A stretch of 17,100 nt of DNA, from NCBI GenBank assembly GCA_905215945.1, contig CAJMRZ010000012.1:1-17100 (forward strand), written 5' to 3'. The notes under the pieces are model-generated. The model was not told where the DNA came from. It saw only the letters and a program-made list of their open reading frames with translations, and did not search any database. Below, piece after piece: positions 1-7,232 of the stretch. Both the position numbers and the translations under genes were made by a program. Numbering within the stretch: position 1 is the first letter of the stretch; the number at the start of each line of letters is the position of its first letter. Origin of the DNA: an uncultured bacterium. Its GTDB lineage: Bacteria; Actinomycetota; Coriobacteriia; Coriobacteriales; Coriobacteriaceae.

Positions 1-557
1 GGCCGAGTCGCATGGCGCACCAACGCCGCTGCCAGCAATACCAACAGCATGGCGGTGACATAGCCCGCAGCATCGAATCCTAAATCGATAACGTCGAAAT
101 GCCTGCCGGGAACAAAGATCTTATGTACCTGATCGCCAACGGAGCAGGCGGCGCAAAAGAGCAATACGGGCACGCAACGGGAGCATACGCTCCACGGACG
201 CCTGGAAAAGCAAACCACGACCACCGAGGCGAACAATCCGACGAAGAAAAACTCTACGGTATGGGCAACGCGACGGACGTTCGTGCCCACCCACATGCGA
301 ATGGAAGCAAGTCGGCCAGACCGGACATTCGAGGCAGCCGAATCGGTGCCCCCGGTCATTCCGTTCTCCGCCTGAGCTTCACCCGTGGCATCGACAGCCT
401 GAACGCCCGTAGCCTGGCCCTCCCCCACACGCGCGGTAGACTCGCTCAGCAACGACGTCTCCACCGCATTTTGCTCCGTCAGCACCCAGATGCCCGCCAG
501 CGTTGCAACGAACAGAACAATTGCGGTCCATCCGATTATTTGTTTTACGCGCGCCAA
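1..557 (-). CDS. VanZ family membrane protein (C-terminal end missing, runs off left edge)
   Basis: Reading the minus strand from a TTG at 557 gives 185 residues with no stop before the window edge. Residues about 6-26 form a hydrophobic membrane segment. A polar Ala/Gly/Ser-rich loop (about 28-85) follows, then further membrane segments near 98-117, 124-140 and 160-181. VanZ hallmarks are visible: a His-x-x-Glu pair in VAHTVEFFF (H99, E102) and, after D142, the block KIFVPGRHFDVIDLGFDAAG (about 146-165). VanZ is named after the teicoplanin-resistance accessory protein, but most family members have no known role, so resistance should not be inferred. The TTG start is chosen because a perfect AGGAGG lies 7 nt upstream and membrane segment 1 begins right after it. 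The loop between segments 1 and 2 seems long for the family. The gene lies 104 nt downstream of a recombinase on the same strand. Confidence 0.75.
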   Translation of the reverse strand, partial: MARVKQIIGWTAIVLFVATLAGIWVLTEQNAVETSLLSESTARVGEGQATGVQAVDATGEAQAENGMTGGTDSAASNVRSGRLASIRMWVGTNVRRVAHTVEFFFVGLFASVVVVCFSRRPWSVCSRCVPVLLFCAACSVGDQVHKIFVPGRHFDVIDLGFDAAGYVTAMLLVLLAAALVRHATR

Positions 558-564
558 GGGCCAA

Positions 565-570
565 CCTCCT
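565..570 (-). promoter_or_regulatory. Ribosome-binding site of the VanZ-family gene
   Basis: The minus strand reads AGGAGG followed by a 7-nt spacer and the TTG at 557. This site decides the start, because no ATG with a comparable Shine-Dalgarno sequence is in frame. Confidence 0.7.
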
Positions 571-661
571 TTTTTGAATATCAGCGAGTGTAGCCCCAAA
601 TGGCATCGTCACCGTATCAAAATTTGAATCGCAACAGGAAGCGACAAAGCGACGCAAACCC

Positions 662-1267
662 CTACCCCGCCTCGCGCATCCAGCGATCGAACGTCCCCAC
701 GCACACGCCTAGGCACTTTGCTGCCTGGCTGCGGGTAATATCGCCTGCCTCATAGCTATCGCGCACCAGCTCAAACTGAGGAGGGCACGGCTTGCGAGGT
801 CGACCGAAACGAACCCCTCGCGCCCGCGCCGCTGCAATTCCCTCCGCCTGGCGCCGATGGATATTCTCGCGCTCCACCTGCGCCACGTAGCTCAGCAGTT
901 GCAGCACAATATCGGCAATCAGGGTGTTGGTCACATCCGGCGCGCCGCTGGCCCTAGCGCGCGTGTCAAGCAATGGCATGTCCAACACCACAATGGCAAC
1001 CCCGAGCTCCTTGGTAATGCGTCGCCATTCCTCAAGAATCTCGGAGTAATTACGACCAAGTCGGTCGATAGAAAGCACCACCAGTACGTCCCCGTCTCCC
1101 AGGACGTGCAGCAGCTCGCGATAACGCGGTCGATCGAAGTCCTTGCCGCTCGCATGGTCGGCATAAATATTCGCTGAGCCCACGCCATAGGCGCCCAGCG
1201 CATCCAGCTGCCGATTAAGGTTCTGATCGCGCGAACTCACCCGCGCATAACCGTACACCGTCGCCAT
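662..1267 (-). CDS. Serine recombinase, resolvase/invertase family
   Basis: A 201-residue small serine recombinase that would cut and rejoin DNA through a phosphoserine bond. The N-terminal catalytic domain begins YGYARVSSRDQN, with S11 at the expected nucleophile position and R9 beside it. The active-site arginine motif SIDRLGRN lies at 66-73 (R69, R72). The long E-helix region follows (QVERENIHRRQAEGIAAARA, about 130-149), then the arm GVRFGRPRK and a C-terminal helix-turn-helix (about 172-197, SQAAKCLGVCVGTFDRW). Length and domain order match resolvases and invertases, so it looks complete. A TTG at 1297 would add ten residues, but it lies inside a DNA dyad and the family consensus starts at MATVYGYARVS. 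The Shine-Dalgarno before the chosen ATG is weak (GCGGGGA). Whether it resolves, inverts or integrates DNA cannot be read from the protein alone. Confidence 0.88.
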   Translation of the reverse strand: MATVYGYARVSSRDQNLNRQLDALGAYGVGSANIYADHASGKDFDRPRYRELLHVLGDGDVLVVLSIDRLGRNYSEILEEWRRITKELGVAIVVLDMPLLDTRARASGAPDVTNTLIADIVLQLLSYVAQVERENIHRRQAEGIAAARARGVRFGRPRKPCPPQFELVRDSYEAGDITRSQAAKCLGVCVGTFDRWMREAG

Positions 1268-1286
1268 CTCATCCCCGCTTTCTTGT

Positions 1287-1324
1287 AAACCTGCCAAAAG
1301 GGACAGGTTTATTTTGGTAGGTTT
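1287..1324. promoter_or_regulatory. Dyad upstream of the recombinase; candidate recombinase binding or crossover site
   Basis: Two 13-nt arms, AAACCTGCCAAAA (1287-1299) and TTTTGGTAGGTTT (1312-1324), are inverted copies with one mismatch, separated by 12 nt. A third partial copy (CAGGTTT) lies in the spacer. The dyad ends about 20 nt before the recombinase ATG. Res subsites of Tn3-type resolvases are paired 12-bp recognition ends at varying spacing close to their own gene, so a binding site for this enzyme is a reasonable inference. A transcription-factor operator or an mRNA hairpin is also possible. Confidence 0.5.
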
Positions 1325-1390
1325 TACCTCTCAAATAGCAGGTAAGCGGGCGGCCGAGCAGACGACAAGGTAGTCACGATTCAAATGCGA

Positions 1391-1414
1391 AGGGCGGTCC
1401 CGAAAGACCGCCCT
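1391..1414 (-). terminator. Hairpin terminator downstream of rnr
   Basis: A perfect 9-bp stem, AGGGCGGTC with GACCGCCCT, encloses a 6-nt loop 30 nt past the rnr stop. The minus-strand continuation is only mildly T-rich, so termination may be partial or Rho-assisted. Confidence 0.6.
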
Positions 1415-1443
1415 CCGCTCTCTCGCCACGAGTCGGGATTTAG

Positions 1444-3579
1444 CTAATGGATAAGCTTAAAGTCCAAGTGTCCACGCGTGGTATTGACGCGCGAGACCTC
1501 GATAATCACGCGCTGGCCCAGTTCATAGCGAGTCCCCGTGTCGGCGCCCGTCAGCGTAAGCGCGTCCTCGTCGAACTCGAGCCACTCGTTGCCCAGGCTC
1601 TTAATTGAAACCAGGCCCTCGACCTGTGTTAGGTCCAAGCGCACAAAGAGGCCCATGCTGCTAACCCACGAGACGGTTCCGGCATAGCGCTCACCCAGAC
1701 GGTCCTCATAGTACTGGGCAATCTTGATCTTTTGCGTCGCATGGCTGGCGGCATCTGCCGCGCGCTCGGCATCGCTACATGCGCGGCAGATCTGCGGCAG
1801 AATGCGCGGCAGCGACTCGCGCCCCTTGCCGATCAGCCGCGGCGTACGGACCAAGGCGTCCTTGCCGCCGAGCTGCTCATAGGCCAACTGCAGTTTGAGC
1901 ACGCGGTGCACCACCAGATCGGGGTAGCGACGGATGGGACTCGTAAAGTGACAGTAGCACGGCGCGGCGAGCGCAAAGTGGCCCTCGTTGCGCGGCTTGT
2001 ACAGCGCGCGCTGCATGCTGCGCAGAAGCAGCGTGTTGACGAGCGGTGCGTTGGCCGTACCGGCGGCAGCATCGACTGCAGCCTGCAGCTCATCGGGGCT
2101 CCCCAGGGCAATACCGGCAGCACGGCGATCGTCGATGATGCCTAGCTGCGCCAGCGCAACGGCGGCACCGTGCAGGCTATCGGGGCTCGGATCCTCATGC
2201 ACGCGATAGCAGGCCTCGATATCACGGTCTGCCAGCCACTCTGCAACGCACTCGTTGGCGAGCAGCATGGCTTCCTCGATAAGCGACGTGGCACACGAAC
2301 GCTCACGCGCCACAATCTGCACGGGCACTCCGTCCTCATCCAATAGAGCACGAATCTCGGCCGTGTCAAAATCGACCGAGCCGCGGGCGCGACGGATACG
2401 ACGGCGAAGTTCGGCGAGTTCGTTGGCGGCGACAAGGAAATCGCAGAGGTCGACGTTGTAGCCGCGGGCGACCTCCTCGCACGCAAGACCGCGCTCAAGC
2501 GCTTCCTCGCGCGAGGTCTCGGCAGCCGCAACATCCTCGGCCGCACCCTCCAGCACCGAATACTCAACCGCGCCGGCACGCACCAGCAGCGCCTCGGCGC
2601 CGTCATAGTCCATACGCACACGCGAGCGAATCACGCTGGGGTACGGATCGTAATGCCGCACGCGACCCTGTGCATCGAGCTCAATGTCAACGGTAAACGC
2701 AAGACGGTCCTCGTCAGGGCGAAGCGAGCACAGGTCACAGGACAGGCGTTCGGGCAGCATGGGAAGCACGCGATCGGCCAGATACACCGATGTCGTACGA
2801 TGGCGAGCCTCAAGATCGATATGCCCGTCCCAAGCCACATAGTGTGAAACGTCGGCGATATGCACACCCAGCTTGTAGCCACCCTCGGGCGTGCGCTCCA
2901 GCGAAATGGCGTCGTCAAAGTCGCGCGCGTCGACTGGGTCGATCGTGATGACAAAGCGGTCGCGCAGATCGCGGCGGAGCGGGTCCTTAAGCGCCGCGGA
3001 CACATCGAGCGAAAGCCCCTCGGCCTCGTCCAGCGCGGCCTCGGGATAGCTATCGGTATAGCCGTAACGCGCCATCACATATTGAACGCCCAAATCGGGC
3101 GCGTCATCTCCGCCAATGCGGCGCTCGATCGTCACGGTACCCGATTCCAGGCGCGTCGGGTAGGTCAAAATGCGCGCGACAACAGCGTCACCCGGGTGGA
3201 CACCCAGACGATCCGCCGAGGTATCCTCGGGCAGAATGAAGAAGTCGGCCTTCAGACGCGAATCGAGCGGCTCGATCACACCGAGCGGACCGGCGGTCTG
3301 GTACGTGCCCACCACGCTTATGGCTGCACGCTCAACCACGCTTTCGATCACGGCGCGCCGCTCACCGTGCGGGCTGTTCTTAATGCTCACGGCAACGGTA
3401 TCGCCATCCATGATCTCGCGCTTACCGCGGCCCATGACCTTGTAGTCGCCGTTTTCGGTTACAACGTAGGCGCTATGCTCATGGAGCTGCACGCGCCCGG
3501 TCAGGCTCGGACGGCGTTCGCTGCGCACCGGCCCGCGCTGATTGCGAGCTCCACGCTTATGCTTGTTATTGCGCCCCAT
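1444..3579 (-). CDS. rnr: Ribonuclease R (RNB/S1 3'-5' exoribonuclease)
   Basis: A 711-residue processive 3'-5' exoribonuclease of the RNase II/R family, cytoplasmic, acting in mRNA decay and structured-RNA turnover. A short basic N-terminal leader (first ~25 residues) precedes cold-shock-like OB domains (about 26-160). The RNB catalytic domain carries VITIDPVDARDFDDAISL with the expected metal-binding acidic residues D214, D220, D222 and D223, and GVHIADVSHYV follows. A C-terminal S1 domain (GERYAGTVSWVSSMGLFVRL onward) ends the protein. The ATG at 3579 has AGGAGG about 6 nt upstream. It is shorter than E. coli RNase R (813 aa) and stops soon after S1, without the long Lys-rich tail seen there. 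It is downstream of ftsX on the same strand but separated by a strong terminator, so it is probably transcribed on its own. Confidence 0.95.
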   Translation of the reverse strand: MGRNNKHKRGARNQRGPVRSERRPSLTGRVQLHEHSAYVVTENGDYKVMGRGKREIMDGDTVAVSIKNSPHGERRAVIESVVERAAISVVGTYQTAGPLGVIEPLDSRLKADFFILPEDTSADRLGVHPGDAVVARILTYPTRLESGTVTIERRIGGDDAPDLGVQYVMARYGYTDSYPEAALDEAEGLSLDVSAALKDPLRRDLRDRFVITIDPVDARDFDDAISLERTPEGGYKLGVHIADVSHYVAWDGHIDLEARHRTTSVYLADRVLPMLPERLSCDLCSLRPDEDRLAFTVDIELDAQGRVRHYDPYPSVIRSRVRMDYDGAEALLVRAGAVEYSVLEGAAEDVAAAETSREEALERGLACEEVARGYNVDLCDFLVAANELAELRRRIRRARGSVDFDTAEIRALLDEDGVPVQIVARERSCATSLIEEAMLLANECVAEWLADRDIEACYRVHEDPSPDSLHGAAVALAQLGIIDDRRAAGIALGSPDELQAAVDAAAGTANAPLVNTLLLRSMQRALYKPRNEGHFALAAPCYCHFTSPIRRYPDLVVHRVLKLQLAYEQLGGKDALVRTPRLIGKGRESLPRILPQICRACSDAERAADAASHATQKIKIAQYYEDRLGERYAGTVSWVSSMGLFVRLDLTQVEGLVSIKSLGNEWLEFDEDALTLTGADTGTRYELGQRVIIEVSRVNTTRGHLDFKLIH

Positions 3580-3656
3580 GGCGCCTCCTAACTATCGATT
3601 GCGAACTCCAAAGAGTCTACCCAAATGATTCGCTTTCCTGCCGTCCCCTAGGGATC

Positions 3657-3690
3657 AAAAAACGGGCCGCCCCATAAGAGACGACCCGTT
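3657..3690 (-). terminator. Intrinsic terminator of the ftsE-ftsX unit
   Basis: On the minus strand a stem of about 13 bp (AACGGGTCGTCTC with GGGGCGGCCCGTT, including G-T pairs) closes a TTAT loop. It is followed by six T residues. It lies 24 nt past the ftsX stop and upstream of rnr. Confidence 0.88.
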
Positions 3691-3714
3691 GGAAGGGATG
3701 AATTCCAAGCATGC

Positions 3715-4635
3715 CTACACGCGCAGGTAGCGGCGCATGGCGATGGCAGAACCAAAGAGACCGATAATCACACCGACCAGAATCAGCGCAGCATAGGTCA
3801 CCAGGTAGTACTGCATCGGCAGGGCAAACGACATCCAGCCGATGCTCTCCTGCAGACGCGGAATCATCAGATTGCGCAGCAGCTCCAGAACGCCGATGGA
3901 AAGCAGCGAGCCCAAAATGGCCTGCAGCACGCCCTCGGTGATAAACGGGCCACGAATGAAGCCGTTGCTGGCGCCGACCAGACGCATAATCGCAATCTCA
4001 CGACGACGCGCCGTGATGGACAGGCGAATCGTGTTGTTGATGAAGATGAATGCGATAAAGGTCAGAAGACCAACGAGCACCACGGCGGCGATGCGGATGT
4101 AGTTGGTCACCTGGAACAGGCGGCTCACTTCCTCCTGGCCGTACAGCACGCTCGCGTTGACGTCGCCGTCATCCGCGATCTTCTGGAAATCGGCATCCTT
4201 CTTGAGCTTCTTTGCCGTGCTCTCGACCTTGGACGGATCGTCCATCTCAATAGCGAAGGAAGCCGGCAGCGGGTTCTGGCCATCGAGCGCGCTCATGGTG
4301 GCGTCGGCGTTGCCCGACATCTTGCTCGTATACTCGGCCAGCGCGTCGTCCTTGTCCTTATAGGTCACGGACTTGACGTTATTCCACGTCTTAAGCTCGG
4401 CCTCAAAAGCCTGAACATCGGCCTGATCGGCGTCATCACTAATGAACGCGTTGATGACAACCTGATCCTCGACGGTGCCGATCACGGAGTTCAGCATCGC
4501 AGAGCCCATGATGAACAGGCCGATGATAAACAGCGAAAGGAAGATCGTGATGACGGCGCCGAGCGAGGTAGTCCAGTTACGGAAGAAGTGGCTGATTGCC
4601 TCTTTGAAGGAGTAGCCCACGTTAGTTGGTGCCAT
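3715..4635 (-). CDS. ftsX: Cell-division protein FtsX (permease-like subunit)
   Basis: A 306-residue membrane partner of FtsE. In many bacteria FtsEX transmits divisome signals to peptidoglycan hydrolases rather than transporting a substrate. Topology fits the family: a cytoplasmic N-terminus (SFKEAISHFFRNW), TM1 at about 24-47, and an extracellular domain of roughly 135 residues (48-182). Three C-terminal membrane segments follow, at about 180-201, 235-255 and 278-300. The cytoplasmic loop after TM2 has the conserved signature RRREIAIMRLVGASNGFIRGP (208-228), typical of FtsX/MacB permeases. The ATG lies inside the end of ftsE (14-nt overlap) with GGAGG upstream, which points to translational coupling. 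An intrinsic terminator follows directly, so ftsE-ftsX looks like a two-gene operon. The partner hydrolase is not in this window. Confidence 0.95.
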   Translation of the reverse strand: MAPTNVGYSFKEAISHFFRNWTTSLGAVITIFLSLFIIGLFIMGSAMLNSVIGTVEDQVVINAFISDDADQADVQAFEAELKTWNNVKSVTYKDKDDALAEYTSKMSGNADATMSALDGQNPLPASFAIEMDDPSKVESTAKKLKKDADFQKIADDGDVNASVLYGQEEVSRLFQVTNYIRIAAVVLVGLLTFIAFIFINNTIRLSITARRREIAIMRLVGASNGFIRGPFITEGVLQAILGSLLSIGVLELLRNLMIPRLQESIGWMSFALPMQYYLVTYAALILVGVIIGLFGSAIAMRRYLRV

Positions 4636-5842
4636 AGTTGCCGTAACCTCCCCTCTCCTGGTCGCGGATGACGTGGCCGCCCTCGAGGGCGATCACGCGG
4701 CGGTGCATGCTATCGACCATCTCGCGGTCGTGCGTGGCGACGATCACGGTGGTGCCGGTGCGGTTAATACGCTCAAGCAGCTTCATGATGCCCAGCGAGA
4801 TCGCCGGGTCGAGGTTGCCCGTGGGCTCGTCGCAGATCAGCAGCGGCGGACGGTTGACCATAGCACGGGCGACGGCAACGCGCTGCTGCTCGCCACCGGA
4901 AAGCTGGTCGGGCAGCGAGTCCATCTGATCGGCCAGACCGACCAGGCGCAGCACCTCGGGCACCTGGCTGCGAATGACGCCCTTGGGCTTGCCGATGCAC
5001 TGCAGGGCAAACGCCACGTTTTCGTAGGCGGTCTTTTGCGGCAGAAGCTTAAAGTCCTGGAACACGGCGCCAATCTGGCGGCGCAGGAACGGAACCTTGC
5101 GGTTCTTGATCTTCATGAGGTCCTGACCGGCAACCAGGATGCGGCCGCTCGTCGGCTTGACGTCGCGGTTGAGCGTCGACAGCAGCGTGGTCTTACCCGA
5201 GCCGGAGTGACCGACCAGGAAGACGAACTCGCCCGGATAGATCTCGATGTTGATGTCGTCGAGTGCAGGCTTGTTGGGCTGTGCCGGATAGATCTTGGTG
5301 ACATGCTCCATAAGGATGACGGGCTCGACACCGGCCTGCTTGGCCATCTTCTTGCGGCTGGCCTGCGGATCGATGGGCGCAAACACCGACGTAAAATCGG
5401 GGTTGTTGAGCGCGTTATCGAGGCTTGCGACCTCGGCTGCCTGATCGCTCTCGACCACCGGGGCAGCAGGCTGCGTGGGGTCGGGAATAGCGGCAAAGAG
5501 ACCGGACTGCGCAGGCTGAGGAGCCGGCGTCGCAGGGGCCAAGGGGTCGGGAATGCCGGCCATGGTAGGCTGCGGCGTGGCGGCACCAGCCTGAGGCTGC
5601 TCCACGCGAGCGGTCACGGCCTGAACGGGCTCAAAACCCGCCGTGCCGGAAAGCGCGACATCGCTGGTTGGATTGTAGGCAAAGGGATCGGATGCCGGCT
5701 GTGCCTGATCTGCCGGCTGAGCGGGGGCCTGAGCAACAGGCTGGCCCTCTGAATCCGGAGTGGCGAAACGACTGCCCTGGACGCCTGCCTGCGTCTTGGG
5801 GGCATCATCGCCCGCACCGGAGGTACGGAAGTGGTTACCCAC
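4622..5842 (-). CDS. ftsE: Cell-division ATP-binding protein FtsE with long N-terminal extension
   Basis: A 406-residue ABC ATPase paired with FtsX. The last ~230 residues are a complete FtsE: Walker A GHSGSGKTT (211-219), Q-loop region AVFQDFKLL (259-267), signature LSGGEQQR (314-321), Walker B LLICDEPTGNLD (334-345, D338/E339) and switch His H371 in ATHDREM. The first ~173 residues are an extra low-complexity segment rich in Ala, Pro, Gln and Asp with no recognisable domain. Typical FtsE is only about 220-230 residues. The GTG start at 5842 (VGNHFRTSG; read as Met) has AAGGAG 5 nt upstream, so the extension is probably translated. An internal start near the ABC core cannot be ruled out, but the reading frame stays open with coding-like codons throughout. 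A candidate promoter lies about 50 nt upstream. Confidence 0.94.
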   Translation of the reverse strand: MGNHFRTSGAGDDAPKTQAGVQGSRFATPDSEGQPVAQAPAQPADQAQPASDPFAYNPTSDVALSGTAGFEPVQAVTARVEQPQAGAATPQPTMAGIPDPLAPATPAPQPAQSGLFAAIPDPTQPAAPVVESDQAAEVASLDNALNNPDFTSVFAPIDPQASRKKMAKQAGVEPVILMEHVTKIYPAQPNKPALDDINIEIYPGEFVFLVGHSGSGKTTLLSTLNRDVKPTSGRILVAGQDLMKIKNRKVPFLRRQIGAVFQDFKLLPQKTAYENVAFALQCIGKPKGVIRSQVPEVLRLVGLADQMDSLPDQLSGGEQQRVAVARAMVNRPPLLICDEPTGNLDPAISLGIMKLLERINRTGTTVIVATHDREMVDSMHRRVIALEGGHVIRDQERGGYGNYGTN

Positions 5843-5887
5843 TGGTGCTCCTTATCGTCGTGCGTTTAAACTACATGAGCGCTTAGT

Positions 5888-5893
5888 ATTTTA
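5888..5893 (-). promoter_or_regulatory. Candidate -10 box of the ftsE promoter
   Basis: The minus strand reads TAAAAT about 46 nt before the ftsE GTG, in a local AT-rich patch just downstream of a GCAGC/GCTGC dyad. No convincing -35 box is present at 16-18 nt, so this is tentative. Confidence 0.3.
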
Positions 5894-5931
5894 GCAGCAT
5901 TAGCTTTGCTGCACATAAGAAGCATGGCGTG

Positions 5932-6082
5932 CTTAGGGATCCCGTCGGCCGGGCACAGGGCTACTCTCCAAATCGTCCTCGGACATGTCGGAGCCCCCGC
6001 TGCGCGCTTCGCGCTGCGGGGGCTCCTCCGTCCTGCGGAAAGATTTGGAGAGTAACCCTGTGTCCGGCCTGCGATAACTAAG
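5932..6082. repeat. Long imperfect palindrome, candidate intergenic repeat element
   Basis: Outer arms at 5947-5974 and 6042-6069 are inverted copies over 28 nt with two mismatches. An inner pair, GGAGCCCCCGC (5990-6000) and GCGGGGGCTCC (6016-6026), is a perfect 11-bp match around a GCGCG-CTT-CGCGC core. The tips CTTAG (5932-5936) and CTAAG (6078-6082) are also inverted. The middle section (about 5975-5989 against 6027-6041) is unpaired or poorly paired. The whole could fold as one long RNA hairpin or a DNA cruciform. No target-site duplication is evident. Such structures are typical of MITE-like or REP-like intergenic elements, but copy number cannot be judged from one window. Confidence 0.8.
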
Positions 6083-6209
6083 GGGTCGCTGCGTTTTACT
6101 TGGGTGCAGCAGCGCCGTGCTTGGGGGCTGAATTGCACTTTGCTGGTCTGGGCCCGTTTCCCGGAGAAAGCCCTTGCTTGGTGCGGGCCTAATTTGTTTG
6201 TTGCCGACA

Positions 6210-6246
6210 AAAACAGGGGCGTCCTCTTTGAGGACGCCCCTGTTTT
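6210..6246. terminator. Bidirectional intrinsic terminator after the transketolase genes
   Basis: A perfect 17-bp stem with a 3-nt TTT loop. The arms run 6210-6226 and 6230-6246, start with AAAACAGGGGCG and end with its complement. The U-tract is built into the stem ends, so it would work in either direction. It lies 45 nt past the transketolase C-half stop. Confidence 0.88.
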
Positions 6247-6290
6247 GGATTGCATACGGTTGCTGAGGCGATACTTTGCCTCGTCTTGTC

Positions 6291-7232
6291 CTAGGCCAAG
6301 AACTCCTTGGTGGTCGCCACGATGTTGGCCGCGTCCAGGCCGTACTTGTGCAGGAGCTCGGCACCCGGGCCGGACTCACCGAAGGTATCGTTGACGCCAA
6401 TCTTCTTGAGCGGCGTCGGGCACTGCTCGCACAGGACGTCGGCGACAGCGCTGCCCAGGCCACCGATCACGGAGTGCTCCTCGACGGTCACGACGTGGCC
6501 GGTCTTGGTGGCGCTCTTGACGATCAGGTCGGCATCGATGGGCTTGATGGTGTGCATGTTGATGACCTCGGCATCGATGCCCTCGGCAGCAAGCTGCTCA
6601 GCGGCCTCGAGAGCCTCGCCGACCATCAGGCCGCAGGCGATGATGGTCACGTCGGTGCCCTCGCGCATCACGATGCCCTTGCCTACCTCGAACTTGTAGG
6701 TCTCGGGGTCGTTGATAACCGGCGAGGCCAGACGGGCGAAGCGCATGTACACGGGGCCGTCGCACTCGTAGGCGGCGCGCGTCACGGCGCGGGCCTCCAC
6801 GTCGTCGGCGGGAACAATCACGGTCATGCCGGGGATGACGCGCATGAGGGCGATATCCTCGCAGCACTGGTGCGTGGCGCCGTCCTCGCCCACCGAAATG
6901 CCGGCATGAGTAGCGCCAATCTTGACGTTGAGGTGCGGGTAGCCGATGGAATTGCGGACCTGCTCGTAGGCGCGACCGGCGGCAAACATCGCAAAGGTGC
7001 TCGCAAAAGCAACGCGGCCCGTGGTCGCGATGCCGGCGGCAAGACCCATCAGGTTGCTCTCGGCAATGCCGGCGTCGTAGAAGCGCTCAGGGTGCGCAGC
7101 CTTAAACTTACCGGTCTGCGTGGCGGCGGCCAGGTCGGCATCGAGAACCACAAAGTCATCGCGCTCATTGCCCAGCTCGACAAGTGCCTCGCCATAGCTA
7201 ACGCGCGTGGCGACTTTCTTGACGTCTGCCAT
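6291..7232 (-). CDS. tkt: Transketolase, C-terminal (pyrimidine-binding) subunit
   Basis: A 313-residue second half of a split transketolase. Transketolase moves two-carbon ketol units between sugar phosphates in the non-oxidative pentose phosphate pathway, using thiamine diphosphate. The protein has the pyrimidine-binding domain with RFYDAGIAESNLMGLAAG (50-67), in which E58 matches the glutamate that activates the thiamine cofactor. GEDGATHQCCEDIALMR (115-131) contains the substrate-side His (H121), and a C-terminal transketolase domain begins near VTVEEHSVIGGLGSA. The ATG overlaps the stop codon of the N-terminal half by one base (TAATG), a classic translational-coupling arrangement. Split transketolases of about 270 + 310 residues are known in archaea and many bacteria, so this is not a frameshifted fusion. 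A strong terminator follows. Confidence 0.95.
   Translation of the reverse strand: MADVKKVATRVSYGEALVELGNERDDFVVLDADLAAATQTGKFKAAHPERFYDAGIAESNLMGLAAGIATTGRVAFASTFAMFAAGRAYEQVRNSIGYPHLNVKIGATHAGISVGEDGATHQCCEDIALMRVIPGMTVIVPADDVEARAVTRAAYECDGPVYMRFARLASPVINDPETYKFEVGKGIVMREGTDVTIIACGLMVGEALEAAEQLAAEGIDAEVINMHTIKPIDADLIVKSATKTGHVVTVEEHSVIGGLGSAVADVLCEQCPTPLKKIGVNDTFGESGPGAELLHKYGLDAANIVATTKEFLA

Larger units (their letters stand above)
5843..6290. other. Gene-free 448-nt spacer between tkt (C half) and ftsE
   Basis: Both flanking genes read leftward. From right to left the spacer holds the tkt terminator (6210-6246), a stretch of about 125 nt with only a weak dyad (GGCCCG 6151-6156 with CGGGCC 6184-6189), the long palindrome (5932-6082), and the ftsE leader. 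Open frames here (for example 5866-6255 minus) have no start signal or recognisable protein character and consist largely of the palindrome. Confidence 0.7.

Noticed and set aside
1..557. Calling the VanZ-family gene an antibiotic-resistance determinant
   Set aside because: Most VanZ-domain proteins have no link to glycopeptide resistance, and no van cluster is visible nearby.
99..593. 164-residue open frame on the plus strand
   Set aside because: It is antisense to the VanZ-family gene, has no Shine-Dalgarno sequence and no recognisable protein character. The minus-strand frame has membrane segments and VanZ motifs.
5866..6255. 129-residue open frame on the minus strand in the tkt-ftsE spacer
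   Set aside because: It is translated largely from the long palindrome and the terminator hairpin, lacks a ribosome-binding site and resembles no protein.
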